Positions 45,806-57,711 of a stretch of 64,000 nt of DNA are shown in pieces; position 1 is the first letter of the stretch, and every line of letters starts with the position of its first letter. The notes beneath the pieces were generated by a model, which had not been told where the DNA came from, made no database searches, and worked only from the letters and a program-made list of their open reading frames with translations. A program made the translations under genes and the position numbers. Origin of the DNA: Lotus japonicus (taxonomy: Eukaryota; Streptophyta; Magnoliopsida; Fabales; Fabaceae); assembly GCF_012489685.1 (NCBI RefSeq), contig NC_080043.1, forward strand, positions 63,853,920-63,917,919, given 5' to 3'.

Positions 45806-47106
45806 TCACAGTACTTGGTTTATCATTATCTTAGACACTGGATTCTTTTTCCGTTTCCTATAATGTGTTATGAACGGGGATTGGACTACGGCACTGGCTG
45901 TTCGATTCCTCGGATTGTCTTTCATCCGCGTGTACAGATTTGATCTTTCAAGGTGACGTGGATCAATAACATCAACCATTTCACAACTTTCACCTGCAAC
46001 AGAAGACAACAAATTTAATAACTAGGATTGGAATATACAACAACAATTTTGACAACAATCTGGCCGAATCAATACGAGAGGAGGTTACATAGACCTGGAG
46101 ACGCAACGTTCATATTTTCAAACAATACTTCAGCGTAGTCGGCCCCTGCACTAATACTGGTTGGTTGTGTGGTCTGCCGTGATGAGCGAACGTTAAGACT
46201 TAGCATTGTTAGTTCTTCAGCCAATACAGATATATTCTGCTCTAGTTCCTTCACATTTGCATCTAACACGCATGTCTCCTTTCCCAAACTTCCTGACGTC
46301 GGTCGATGCCAATGAACAAAGCCGCCGGGTGCGTCCTGCATTGCTTCCATAAGAACATCATCCAGGAGATCTTCGTTAGATGCTGCTAAATCCTGATACA
46401 CCCTTAAGTGATAAGACGGAATCAAAACATTGCCACACTTCAAATATTACAGCAACAAATTCAATACAGTACATTCTTACCAAGCAATTTTCAAGCATTA
46501 CCGAAATTTTATCCTTTTGCATAACAACATTCACCCAATGCTTGAATCGAGGAAAACTAGTTACCCCACTACGGTCGAAGGACAAGTGCTCAAGAGCCCA
46601 AATCTACAATTCCACAACAAACGTAATGATGTCGGAGACATATACAAATAAACACATTTATTACAAGAAACATTAAGGGGGAACATGCAGCCATGTACCT
46701 GTAATACAGCAGCACAACCTGTTAAGTAGAGGTCATGCGAATTGTTACCCTCACGCAGTGCCTTAAATGCTCGAACCAAGCTACTTACCAAAAACTCATA
46801 TATCACCACACCCCAATAATATTTGTCAACCGAATTCAGGTCATCTAGGTAACTCAACAAAGAACAATTCACACTACCAGTCATATTGGGTATGTAAAAT
46901 TTAGCAAATCCAAGTAAAGTATACAGCTGGCAGAATTCATAAATATGTTCGTCACCGGTAAGCTTTTCCAGTTTTGCAACTATTGTCGGTATGGTGATGT
47001 TTTCCCCGTCAAACATTTTGCCCAACCTGCTTTCATCACCTTTATCGGAATCAAAACTCACTTTAACGCCTACAATTCGCAGGCCAATTGCAAAACATAC
47101 ATCCAA
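45806..47106 (-). pseudogene. Antisense gene of the Ulp1-transposon type, N-terminal/central exons
   Basis: Three or four exon-like minus-strand segments. 46699-47106: LGFAKFYIPNMTGSVNCSLL, then WGVVIYEFLVSSLVRAF and YLTGCAAVLQ, ending at a GT donor. ~46490-46610: IWALEHLSFDRSGVTSFPRF. 46069-46395: an acidic-to-helical linker. 45806-45980: basic, with VVQSPF. This order matches the N-terminal DUF1985-like/plant mobile domain and linker that precede the Ulp1 domain in transposon-borne plant genes. No Ulp1 domain was found downstream on this strand, where the gene meets the + strand Ulp1 pseudogene tail to tail. Confidence 0.6.
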
Positions 47107-48535
47107 CTAACAATACTATTATTCTTTCAGTTTAAAGGTAATGGGGGTTGTACAAACCATTGAGATTCGTCTCCAACGAACACAATATTCCCGTCACCTG
47201 CTCCTAATAAAAAAGAAAGTTCAAAACATGAAAAACTCCTGCAAACATGCTCCTAACCAGACAAGTATTTTATTCATTCATATGAGAACAACAATCCATA
47301 TTAAGGGACTTAAAGTTGGAAGAAGAACCAACAATTACAACAACCAAACTGATCAACCATACCACCCGGACTAATCACCACATTACTCTTAATCTGGAAA
47401 TTCGGGATGTGCTTCGGCTATATGCTTATTTTTATTATAAAAGTAGAACACACAGTAACAAATATCAAAACTGCACAACTGCACACTAACTGCGTCAACT
47501 TTGGCACACAATCAATATAGTTAGACATCCTAATTTATGTTCACAGGGCACCATTTACTAACAATCGTACTTCAAGAGTCACGACACTTGGGAGGGCAAT
47601 CATACATGCTCCCCAACAAAGTAACACTACTTTTTCAACCTCATAACAGAATGCAACTTAGACCTTCATCTTTGAACTGCAACCAAATATAAATGAAACC
47701 AATAAACAATCTTTATCTTTTACACAATATAGAATGGATGATCCATCTGTCTTGTCTAATCTAACATCATCATCAACATATAGTTGTACTTTGTCCGAAA
47801 TTGAAATCAACATTTTTCAGAATTCATTCTCAAATATTTTCAACAATACCTCCACCTAAGATTCCACGATGAGCTTCCAATAGATCCTTAGTTGGCCACT
47901 CGGAAAGAAAGGTTAGCACACAATACTGCAAAACTGAAATATTAGCACACTATCATGCAAAACTGAAATATTATATGAAACGAAGTTGCGTTTGGGTCAT
48001 TATAAACATCAATTTTAGAGGTTCGTAGGAATGTAAGATCAACATACGAACAAACTGCCACCAATTACACATCAACAAAACCAACAATTTAAGAAACATA
48101 CGAATATAACCAACCAATCAAACTGCCAATCTCGATGCTAATTTTTCGACCCACTAAATAACGATAAACCCTAACCCAACAATTACCTCAACACGAATCT
48201 CACATATTAGTTTCGCGATTTGGTTTTCGGCACATACCTGTTTCTATTTCTTCGACGAGAGCTTAAACCGCAAGGGCGAGAAAATGGGTTAGGGTTCTTG
48301 GTACCCGGTGTTTTTTTTGGCCAGTAAAAATAACATTTCACTCAGTTCAATTTTTAACCGCCGATATGGGTCTTGTACGGTATACGAGGTCTTGTACATT
48401 ATATGACCCACACGCTAGTGTAGTGTGTGATTATGGGTATGGTAAAACCGGTGTTGTAACAAACCGGACCCATGCGGTCCTGTATAAAATACGGAACTAA
48501 AAATTAGTACTATATTCAAACTATTATCACATTCA
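47107..48535. other. Upstream flank of the antisense Ulp1-type gene
   Basis: AT-rich, with short exon-like islands possible at 47840-47940 and 48240-48300, where on the minus strand a start region could lie. Nothing firm. Around 48380-48480 there are GGTCTTGTAC direct-repeat-like words. Confidence 0.3.
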
Positions 48536-49946
48536 AGCATTATTGACTTGTTGTGTTCGATTTCCGCTGCCGATATGAGTTATGTTGGTGAGCCATATGT
48601 AAATACTCTGTATGCGACCTATGGTTTTGGAAGCATGCCCTGACTTATGGTGGTGCCCGGAGCTGAACTCACCCAAACTTTTAATGTACCAAAAAAAAAA
48701 ACTAACACAACCAAGCCTAGAGATTGATATGAAAAATGAAGAAATGAATGATATGATAGATGATCTAATAGAAAATGGAGAAAGAGATAAGAAGGTAAAG
48801 TTTGTGCAATGAAATGGGTGGAGAACGTATGATTTGAAAACTTTATTCACACTTACAACAACACTCTATTTGTATATAGAGATTTTAAGAGAAAGAAAGT
48901 TTGTAGAGGGTAAAAGATTGGAAACTAGATTGGTTGCTTGTTTGGGAGAGAGTCGAAAATAGAGAGGAAAATAATATAAGTTCCTGCCAAGAACATAGAG
49001 ATAAGGTATAGTACCTAGAGTGAGAGAATTGCAATGAGAGAATCTAGAGAGAGAGAGAGCGTGAGACCGCTTAGAGAGAGAGTGTAACTGAATTTCAAGT
49101 TTGTTATTTCTCGAATGAGCTAAGAGTCTCTTACAATTGGTAATCGCCTCCTATTTATAGGCTAGGGGCTGGGCCTAGCGTCCCTAACCGTCCTTAATGG
49201 GCCAGTTGGGCCTCTCAGGAGAAGGCCCAATTCTTGGCTCACGCGCCGCCCTGAAGCAAGCGTCCCTGGGCGAGGGCCCCAGGGGTCTCGCTCAGTCCAC
49301 AAGTCCACAAGACACCGAGCTCCAGGTATGAGAGCTAAGAGTGTCTTAAATAACAAGGGCGACAAGTATGAGAAAATCTAACTAATGTCGAGGCTTAATG
49401 AACAAGAATAATTGCCAACATGGCATAGTAGGTAAAGCTAAAGCTAAATTTTGATTTACTCGACAGGTCCCTCTGAGTCCACGAGTCCACAAGTGAACTT
49501 GCGGCGACAGCGCTTGACTCTCTCGCCCTACCGCAGCTATGACCGCCGTGACTCATGGTGGCTTGAATTCAAACAAATCATCCTCAGCCGTTGTGACTTC
49601 CATTTATTGTGCCGTTTCCACCCCCCCAAAATTTCTCAACTGCAATCATTTTCCTACCATCATGGTGCACGATTCACCACCTTCCCCCACGTTCACTAGC
49701 AACTAACCATAGAATTCTTACACGCGTCTCCCCTCGACAGTCACCCCCTTCCAATAAAGACGTTGTTACCTCACCCTTTACTTCTTTTGCAGCCTCAACT
49801 CCTAGCCACCATCTTTGCACACGAAAGCCCCTCGACAAACTGCTACTCTGGTACCGACGACGCTCTTCTTGCTGCTTCTCTTTCCCGTGTGTCTCTAGAA
49901 CCCCAAAGTTGCTTTTATTTCTTCCAAAATCTCGCGCCCTTCTCCC
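48536..49946. other. Mixed non-coding block with GA-rich microsatellite
   Basis: A run of A (48689-48699), AT-rich sequence, and (GA)n tracts at 49045-49085. 49150-49340 is GC-rich with TCCACAAG repeats. CTATTTATAGG (49151-49161) reads as CCTATAAATAG on the minus strand, like an LTR TATA box, so part of an antisense LTR is possible. No supported ORF before 49947; the + frame at 49451-49699 has no recognisable content. Confidence 0.35.
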
Positions 49947-51490
49947 ATGGCATCAAGACGCCAACCCAAGAACTCCTCCCGCGACATTACCGTTGCCACC
50001 CCCTTGCGGTACATTCCTCCAGTCGACCTTTCCCCCTGGGGGAGTCACTCTTGACAAAAAGGATATTGCCGCTTTCCGACTTAAGTCCTCGGAATCCTTG
50101 CCAACTCCTGCTCTAAGGGGCCTTCCAGCTGGAACAATCCCCAACCAACCATCCTATTTTGAGCAGTGGAAATCAATTTGTGACCTCTCCTCGAGGTCAG
50201 GTGGGTTTTGCCACGAGAAGACCCTTGACAATATTCTCTACTACGGCGGCTGCTCAGCCTCCGAGAGTCCTTGGCTTCGCCGCCCTTACAATGACGGAGC
50301 GACTTTCATTTTTTTCTACGTGTACGAGTACATGTTCACCAGTTTGGGGATCAGGTTCCCCTTCTCCCCCTTCATTTGCTCTGTGCTGCGCGACATCAAC
50401 GTCGCCCCGTCCCAACTTCACCCTAACAGCTGAGCCTTCCTGCGATGCTTCAAAATCCTTTGTGACGCAATCCAGCAAGAGCCAGAGCCTTCTCATTTCT
50501 TTTATTTCTATGGTGTGGCCATCCAGCCATCACCACCGCGCGGTTGGGTCTCCCTGGAGGCCAGACCCAATCGCCAACGCTTCAACCCCCTTTGGACTAC
50601 TGTCACGGACGACCTCGCCTGTAGGTAATTCAAAATCCTGGTGTCTCAAGAATATCCCGAAGTTCTTCCCTTAAGGGACGGCACCGCATGCTTCCCGTTT
50701 TACATGACCAAAGAAATATCCCGGATAGCCGACCCGCCCGAGGGTTCTCTGACCCCCGAAGACAAGATTATCATCAGCTTCCTTGCTAAACTCCCGGTCC
50801 TAGACTGCACTCGTGTGATCGTTAAAGCTAGGATTTCACCAACTCCCGCATACTTAGGTCTCCTTATTTTCTAACTGACTTTCCTTTGTTGTTCTTTGAT
50901 CCAGGGAAAATGAATTTTACCAGCGTAGACCTCCTGGCTGCCTTTGAGAACACAAATGATGTTCAATTTCCCCCTCGAGTCAACTTGAAGAGCGACAAAA
51001 CACCTTCCCCGTCCAATATGAAGGAGGGCGAGGACAGGAAACGAGCGCCCCAGAGCCCCAACGAAGAGGCCTCTCAACCGCCTCTCAAGAAGCAACACAA
51101 CTTGGTTATCGCTTCTCCTTCTGGCGAGGAGAATGTCCCGGCCGCCGCCTCCACTTCCAGTGAGCCTGGCGGGCCTCCCAAGACGACTCTAGTTCCTTCG
51201 TCTAACGTACGGGGCGGGCCCGTTAACAGAGCCTCTTCTGGTGGAACTGTTGCCCCGCCACTTGCCGGACAAAGCTCAAACCGACCCGCTAGTTCAACTC
51301 AGCCGCCGCCTCTAGGTCACAAGCCACTTCAATCCCCGGTTTCCGAGAATCCGGGGATGCCAATTACCCTCTCCTTCACGCCGGCGCAAGCTGTGAAGAT
51401 GGATGAAGTGGTTCAAAGGCAGGGCTTAGACAGAGTGTCCGAGGGCGCCCTGGCAACACTGCTCCATGCCTTTCATCGCTACAAGCGGGC
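49947..51490 (+). pseudogene. Broken ORF like the plant 'putative gypsy type transposon' domain
   Basis: ATG at 49947 reads MASRRQPKNSSRDITVATPL, then shifts phase near 50055 to LDKKDIAAFRL and runs to ~50874 with two in-frame stops (50431, ~50625). The core IRFPFSPFICSVLRDINVAP, SQLHPNS, then CFKILCDAI and FFYFYGV fits the Pfam-type 'putative gypsy type transposon' domain found in many plant retrotransposon ORFs. A short intron-like gap (~50865-50909, ending TTTGATCCAG) leads to a Pro/Ser/Lys-rich C-terminal frame (50910-51490). An LTR inserted at 51491 truncates it. Probably a gag-like ORF of a Tat-type or non-autonomous element. Confidence 0.65.
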
Positions 51491-52477
51491 TGTGAGACCC
51501 AAGTTTTTAAACTTAGAATAAGTGAATGAAATTCCTATTCACGATTAGGTTTGATGTATCATGAAGGAAAACCCGAACAAGTGTTTATCCAATGGAATAA
51601 GTTTATGAAGGAGAAAGTTCAGGAAAAGGCTAAGGATTGTATCAAAGTCGATATAAGTTATAACACGAGTAGTATTCGCTTATACCTAGGGCGAGAGCGT
51701 TAGTAAACGACTAATTTGCACTTAAAGACACGATGGAAACTAATTCCAAAAATCTCCAGAGAAATGTTAGAACTTCTCTTAATCCTTCCATAACAACCGT
51801 TTCGATGCGAAACCCTGGAATGCACGAACGTCCGATTCTAATTCTCGGAGGTTTGCCGAAACTAAAACCCTGATAGCTCAAGAAACCTAAAATGAACGGC
51901 TGATGAAGACTTTTTCTATTCGGAGCTTCAAACGAAGATTCCACACGCATACACGCATTTCTTTTGATGTTTCCAATCTTTCTTCAGAAAGAAGTTTTCT
52001 CATCCGAAATCCACTGCAAAAAGTAGTTTTTCGGGTAAAATAGATTTACACCGACTTTGCATCGTTTGCCTTAATTCCAAGAAACCTATTTTGAGTTTTG
52101 GAATTCTGTCGCCAAAACCTATCTTAGAAGTCATGGAGGATGGCGCAGGAAAAAATCGGAATCGCGAAATTTTCATTTTTCCGCATTTTTCCATTCCCTA
52201 TAAATAGGAGAAAAAAACCAAAACTCTTCACCATTTTAATCACCAAACCCGCGAGCAAGAGGAGAAGGAGGGGAGAAGAGATTTTTCGCTGATTCTTGCC
52301 GGATCATTGCATCGACAGTTGCTACTTGAAGATCTCGAGGTATAGATGTTATTCCTTACTTCTAATCGTCAATTCTGTCGTTTTTCTCTATGTCTTTCTG
52401 TGCTCAAAGTTTTGAGATTTTTGTAAAACTGTCGAAATAACTTCATCTTTCTATCTAAACCTCTTCCCTGCGTGCCC

Positions 52478-52482
52478 AAGAG
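52478..52482. repeat. Target-site duplication AAGAG, left copy
   Basis: AAGAG precedes TGTAAGGCCC and recurs at 56375-56379. Confidence 0.9.
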
Positions 52483-54725
52483 TGTAAGGCCCGAGTTTTT
52501 AAGTTCATGCTAAGTGAATAAACTCTTATTCACGATTAGGGTTGATGTAATGTGAAGGGAAACCTGAACGAAAGTTTATTAAATGAAATATATTTATGAA
52601 GGAGAAAGTTCAGGAAAAGTTCAAGGATTTCATTATGATCGATAAAAGTTATAGCACGATCGTTACACGCTTAAACCTAGGTCAGAAACCCTAGTATATA
52701 GCTAATTTTCACTTTTAGGCACGATGGCAGTTAATTCCAAAAATCTTCAGAGAAATGTTAGAACTTCTCTTTTTCCATATGTCACAATCGTTTCGAGGCG
52801 AAACTCTAGGATCTACGAACGTCCGATTCCAATCATCGGAAGTTTGCCGAAACCGAATCCCTGGTATTTCAAAACCCTAGAATTTCCCGACTTTGAGGAC
52901 TTTATCTATTCAGAGCTTCAAATGAATATTCCACACGCGTACACCCATTTCTCTTGATGATTTCAATCTTTCTTCAGAAGGAAGTTTTCCATTCCGACAT
53001 TCGAGGCAAAAAGCAACTTATCGGGTAAAATAGTTTTACACCGACTTTGCACCGACTTTGCATTAGTTGCCAAAAATACAAGGAGACATCTTCTTAGCTT
53101 GGGAATTCCTTTGCCAAAACCTATCTTAGAATTCATGGTGAATGACGCCGGAAAAATCGGATTCGCGGAACTTTCATTTTCCCGCGAATTTCCACCTTCT
53201 ATATATAGCAAACAAAGGAAGAAAAAACACAATTTTCCTCCATTTTCTCTCCTCTAAACCGCGGCCAAGAACAAGGAAGAAGGAAGAAGAGTTTTTCTTC
53301 ATCGTTTGCTTGATCGTCGATCAATCAGTTGCTACTTCAAGGTTTCGAGGTATAGTCGCTAATCCTTACCTCCGATCGCTTTTTCCATAGCTTTTCTGTA
53401 GAGTTTTCTGAGCGGATAGTTTATGGGTTTTTGCAAAACTATCCTGAATCTTTCATTTCTGATTCTAAACCTCTTCTATGTATGCCCAAGATCACTTCTG
53501 CCGGATTAGATTTTCCGTTATGTCGCCGGAATTCCGTCGGAATCAATTTGAACCTAAAATACCCATTTTATGTAGTTTTTGAGTAAAGTTCCAACCTCTA
53601 GGCTGAAAACTATCGCCTTAGCTTAGTGCTAGTAGGATTAGTTGTCATAAACGTCGTTGGTGACGTCCCTGCAAAATTTTATTTTTGGGATTTCAGTTTT
53701 GAAAATCCTAAGTTAAAAATCATGACCAAAATACCCCTGCGACAGTTTTTGATCCGATAATTTTTCCGAGTTCAGAATACCCTTAGTTACGGCTTATGAA
53801 AGCATAGGAACCAAGTTTGATCGAAGAAAAATCGAACCCTACAATTACCTATAGTGGCCGAGAGCTATAAGGGGGGAGGAGGAAATTTCCTTTTCCGAAA
53901 ACTTGTCTTTTCGCGCTAGATTATCGTACCTTAGAGTATAGATTACTTCGAGTAACCTTAGTAAGTATCGATAGCTTAGTTTCCGATAGATTCTGATTGA
54001 TTTTTGTGGTTTTGTTCTAAAGGTGATTTTGAGGAATTTCCTGAGGATCAACACCTTGCTTGTGAAGAAGAGTTTGAAGTTTTTGCTGGAGAACCTTCAG
54101 GTGAGGGCTTCTCACTGAATCTCTAGTTAATGCTTAGGGTCGATGTTTCGACATTGTTTACTGTTTATGCACTGGGATTGTGTGTGATTGAAAATGTTTT
54201 CTGAGGCTTCGGCTGACAATGTAGATGATTCATCTACTGAATGTTTTTGAAGATTGACTTACATGCTATGTGCTATGTGGGTAATCTAGGATGTGTGGTG
54301 CATGCTTTATATGCTAAGTGCTAAGTGTTTATGATGCGATTTATTGATATATGACATGTTGTTGATTGTGATGATTTAAATATGCTTTACACTGAAAATC
54401 TGAGATTCTGAATGGTGAGAATAGCGGGCAGGTCATGCCGATTTTATTTTGAGAGTTTTGAGAAAGTTTGATAGGACGAACGAGGTTCGAGCCTTGTATA
54501 GGGTTTATGGATCGAGACATTCTCTGGAGTCATTTGGGGATTCGAAGATCCCGAGAACTTATAGGAATTGCGATAAGACTAAAAAAGGATATTATTTTGA
54601 AAAGAAAATTCATAAGACATTAAACAACCTCTAAATCTTTAAGTAAGGGTAATAATCTCGAAAGGAGGCTTTGGATGAAAATCATAGTTTGGAAAACGAG
54701 AAGTGTCGTCGGATCCAAGTGTTGA

Positions 54726-54836
54726 GTCTGTTGTTGTTGTGCTGTTGGAGCAGCGTTGGTTGTTGTGCTGTTGGAGCAGCGTTGGTTGTTGTGCTGTTGC
54801 AGCAGCGTTGGTTGTTGTGCTGTTGGAGCAGCGATG
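54726..54836 (+). repeat. 26-bp tandem repeat in solo LTR
   Basis: Four copies of GTTGTGCTGTTGGAGCAGCG at a 26-bp spacing (CAGCG at 54751, 54777, 54803, and near 54829). One more isolated copy is at ~54899-54915. The reverse complement is present near 665-720. Confidence 0.88.
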
Positions 54837-55227
54837 TTGTTGGGCTATCCTGGGGATAAGTCCGGGGAACCGTTAGTTCCCGAGTATGTGATACTCTTGT
54901 GCTGTTGGAGCAGCGATGTGTGTTGTGAAGTGTGTCTTTTGTCGCAGAATCGACTTTACCTTAGGGTAAGCTTTTAGAGACTTTAACTTCCCTAGAACAC
55001 GTGGCGACGTGTCGAGTGAGGACGGAGACGTTGTTTGACTAATCATTTTGCATACATGCAACATTAATGAGGTATTAACACAGGACGTACTCTGGACCTC
55101 GTCGGTTTCCAAAATGGTCATAAGACCCGGAATGCCGTGAAAGAGCGTTTGTAGACGTCTCTTGTAGCAGACCGAAATGGTAGACCTACGGGTTACGGCT
55201 GATCTGGCTACCTTGGTTTGGTGTAAG

Positions 55228-55440
55228 AGACACGCGGGCGGAAATGGTCCCACCGTTGCTGGTGCTAGGATTGATCCGTTGATGTCCATCCCAGAGGCAC
55301 GCGAGCGGAAATGGTCCCACCGTTGCTGGTGCTAGGATTGACTCGTTGTTGTCCATACCTTTGCTTGGTGTAAGAGGCACGCGGGCAGAAATGGTCCCAC
55401 CGTTGCTGGTGCTAGGATTGATCCGTTTTGATGCCCATCC
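55228..55440 (+). repeat. Three-copy ~70-bp repeat in solo LTR
   Basis: Each copy holds GGTCCCACCGTTGCTGGTGC then TAGGATTGA. CACC...GGTG inside each copy can pair. Confidence 0.85.
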
Positions 55441-56374
55441 GTTTCCGGATTGCATATTGGTTGACTGGGTTAACCTGCATACATATCACGCAACATGCAT
55501 ACTGACTTAGTTGATGAGTGTGGTTGCTATTTGATAAACTTACTTGGAACATGCTAAATGTTATTATTGTCATTATGATTTGGTGGAACATGCAACCCTA
55601 GGAATGATATCTCTAGTTATAAGCCTAAGTGGCTATATATTACTTGTACCTATTGGGTTTATTATCTACATAGTTCTTTAGAGTTGACCCTCGCGTCTTC
55701 TGTGTGTGTTTTGGCGGACAACGCCTTTTGTCAGATGAGTATTGCGGACTGGTTCACCATGGTTTACCCTTCGGGGGAAACTAGGTTGGGATGCTGGAAC
55801 AGGAGCGCGTCGCGGTAGCGAGAGGATGACGGATGGTGTACATAGACTAGGTCGTTCTGGATTTCGAATTCGGACGACGATCATGCTAGCATGTAGGTTT
55901 TGGTGCTGGTGTGAGCTCCTCAAGATGGGATTAGTGTAGGAGTAGAGTCTTAGCTCTGAACATCATTTGTTTCTTTTGGGACAGGGTAGCTTCCCACCTA
56001 TAGCTTTTGTGTGGTTTCTTAACAGGAATCACAGAGAGTTGGTTGGACTTAGGAGGTCTTGCTTCAGGCCGATGGGCCAGCTGATTTTCAGTTTTGAGGG
56101 ATGGTGTTGCGGACACTTCACCTTTATTTTCAGTCTGTACATATTGCCTTCGGGCGCTACACTTTTCTTTCCGTCACTGGAGGTTTACTCGTGACGAGGT
56201 TAGTACTACAGCGGGGGCTGTTTATGTATTATATATTAGTTCTGATTTTGTTATTGTTGGGTTTTATTTAATTCAGTCTCGTCTTAGTTATTATCAAAAA
56301 AAAATATTCACGTTTTTCCGCATTAAGTTTACTTTTGGTTACTAAAGTGACGCCACCGAAATCGGGGTGTTACA

Positions 56375-56379
56375 AAGAG
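56375..56379. repeat. Target-site duplication AAGAG, right copy
   Basis: Matches 52478-52482. Confidence 0.9.
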
Positions 56380-57711
56380 CATGTTTAGCGGATTACATTT
56401 CGCCGAATCTCGCCGAACTGCCGCCGAGTTTCAATTCTGCTTGAAAAACCCATTTTTGGCCAAAGCTTCGTCCTTTAGACTTAAAACTCTCGACTGAGCT
56501 TAGCACGATTAGGGTTAGTTGTCATAAACGTCGTTGGTGATGTCCCCATCCAATTTGTTTTTTGAAATTCCAATTTTGAAATACTGAGGTAAAAATATGG
56601 ACCAAAATACCCCTGCGACAGTTTTCGATCCGATAATTTTTTCGAGTTTTGATTCGTCTTAGTTACGACTAATGATAACCTAGGAACGAAGTTTGATCGA
56701 AGAAAAATCGGCGCACACAATTAGTGTGTGTGGCCGAGAGCACTCCAAGGGGGGGAAGAAAAATTCTTTTTGGAAAACTTGTCCTATCGCGTTAGATTAT
56801 GGTACTTCGGAGTATATGCTGCTTCGTGTAACCTTAGTAAGTATTGGGTGCTGAGTTTCTGATTGATTGTGATTGAATTCTGTGGTTTTTTCTCTAAGGT
56901 TCGTTCGAGGAATTCCAAGGAGAAGAAGGAGGAGATTGTGCAGGAACGTTGCAGGATAACACTGGAGGAGCTACAGGTGAGGGCTACTCACTGAATACTA
57001 GCTAAGGCTTTAGGTGTCGACGAATTCGACTTGATTTATTGTTTATGCACTTGTTTGTGTTTGACTGGCAAATGTTTTCTGAGGCTTCGGCTGACAATGA
57101 TGATTATTCATCTATGGATTGTTTTTGAGATTGATTCACATGCTATGTGCTAAATGGTTAATCTAGGATGTGTTGATATATGTGCCATGACTGTTGGATT
57201 GTGCTAATTTGACTATGCAATTACACATATATCTGTTGTACTTCAGGGTGAAGATAACGAACAGTTATGCCAAATTTATCATGAGATTTTGGGAAAGTTT
57301 GACGGGACGAACGGAGGTTCGGGCCTTGTTATTGTTTTAGTGGATCGAGACCTTCTCTGGGAGTTACTTGGGATTATGGGATCTTTTAAACTTATAAGAT
57401 TAGAGATAAAACTACATGGAAACCTTTTTACGAGGAAAATTCATAAGACACTAAACAACCTCTGAACCTTTAAATAATGATAACAATCTCGGATGAAAGC
57501 TTAGGGTTCGAATATTAGTTTTGGAAAAATGAGAAGTGTCGTCGAATCCAAGTTTTGGGGAAATTGATAAGTTTTGAGTATGTTGATACTCTTTGCTCGA
57601 GGAGCAGTTTTGTTGTTTGGCTAACTAAAGGATAAGCCGGGAAATTAATAAGTTTCTGAGTACTTTGATGCTCTTTTGCTCGATGAGCTGCCCGTTATCC
57701 TCTCTCTGACG

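Larger units (their letters stand above)
52483..56374 (+). mobile_element. Solo LTR (Ty3/gypsy, chromovirus-like)
   Basis: 3892 bp, TGTAAGGCCC...GGGGTGTTACA, flanked by AAGAG with no primer-binding site, genes or second LTR. It is therefore the product of LTR-LTR recombination. It contains four 26-bp GTTGTTGTGCTGTTGGAGCAG-like repeats near 54726-54836 and three copies of a CACGCGGGCGGAAATGGTCC-type repeat at 55228-55440. A TATA-like TATATATA lies at ~53200. The internal small ORFs are not genes. Confidence 0.92.
51491..57711 (+). mobile_element. 3'-truncated long LTR fragment, + orientation, split by a solo LTR
   Basis: Begins TGTGAGACCCAAG and is homologous to the LTRs at 1-2996 and 52483-56374. 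It is interrupted at 52482/56375. Its sequence continues to ~57711, where it abuts an inverted fragment of the same family. No LTR end TGTTACA is reached. Confidence 0.78.

Noticed and set aside
45605..45943. 112-codon + ORF
   Set aside because: Low-complexity AT-rich and overlaps a better-supported minus exon (45806-46012).
48533..48850. 105-codon minus ORF
   Set aside because: AT-rich low-complexity frame next to a poly-A run; no domain.
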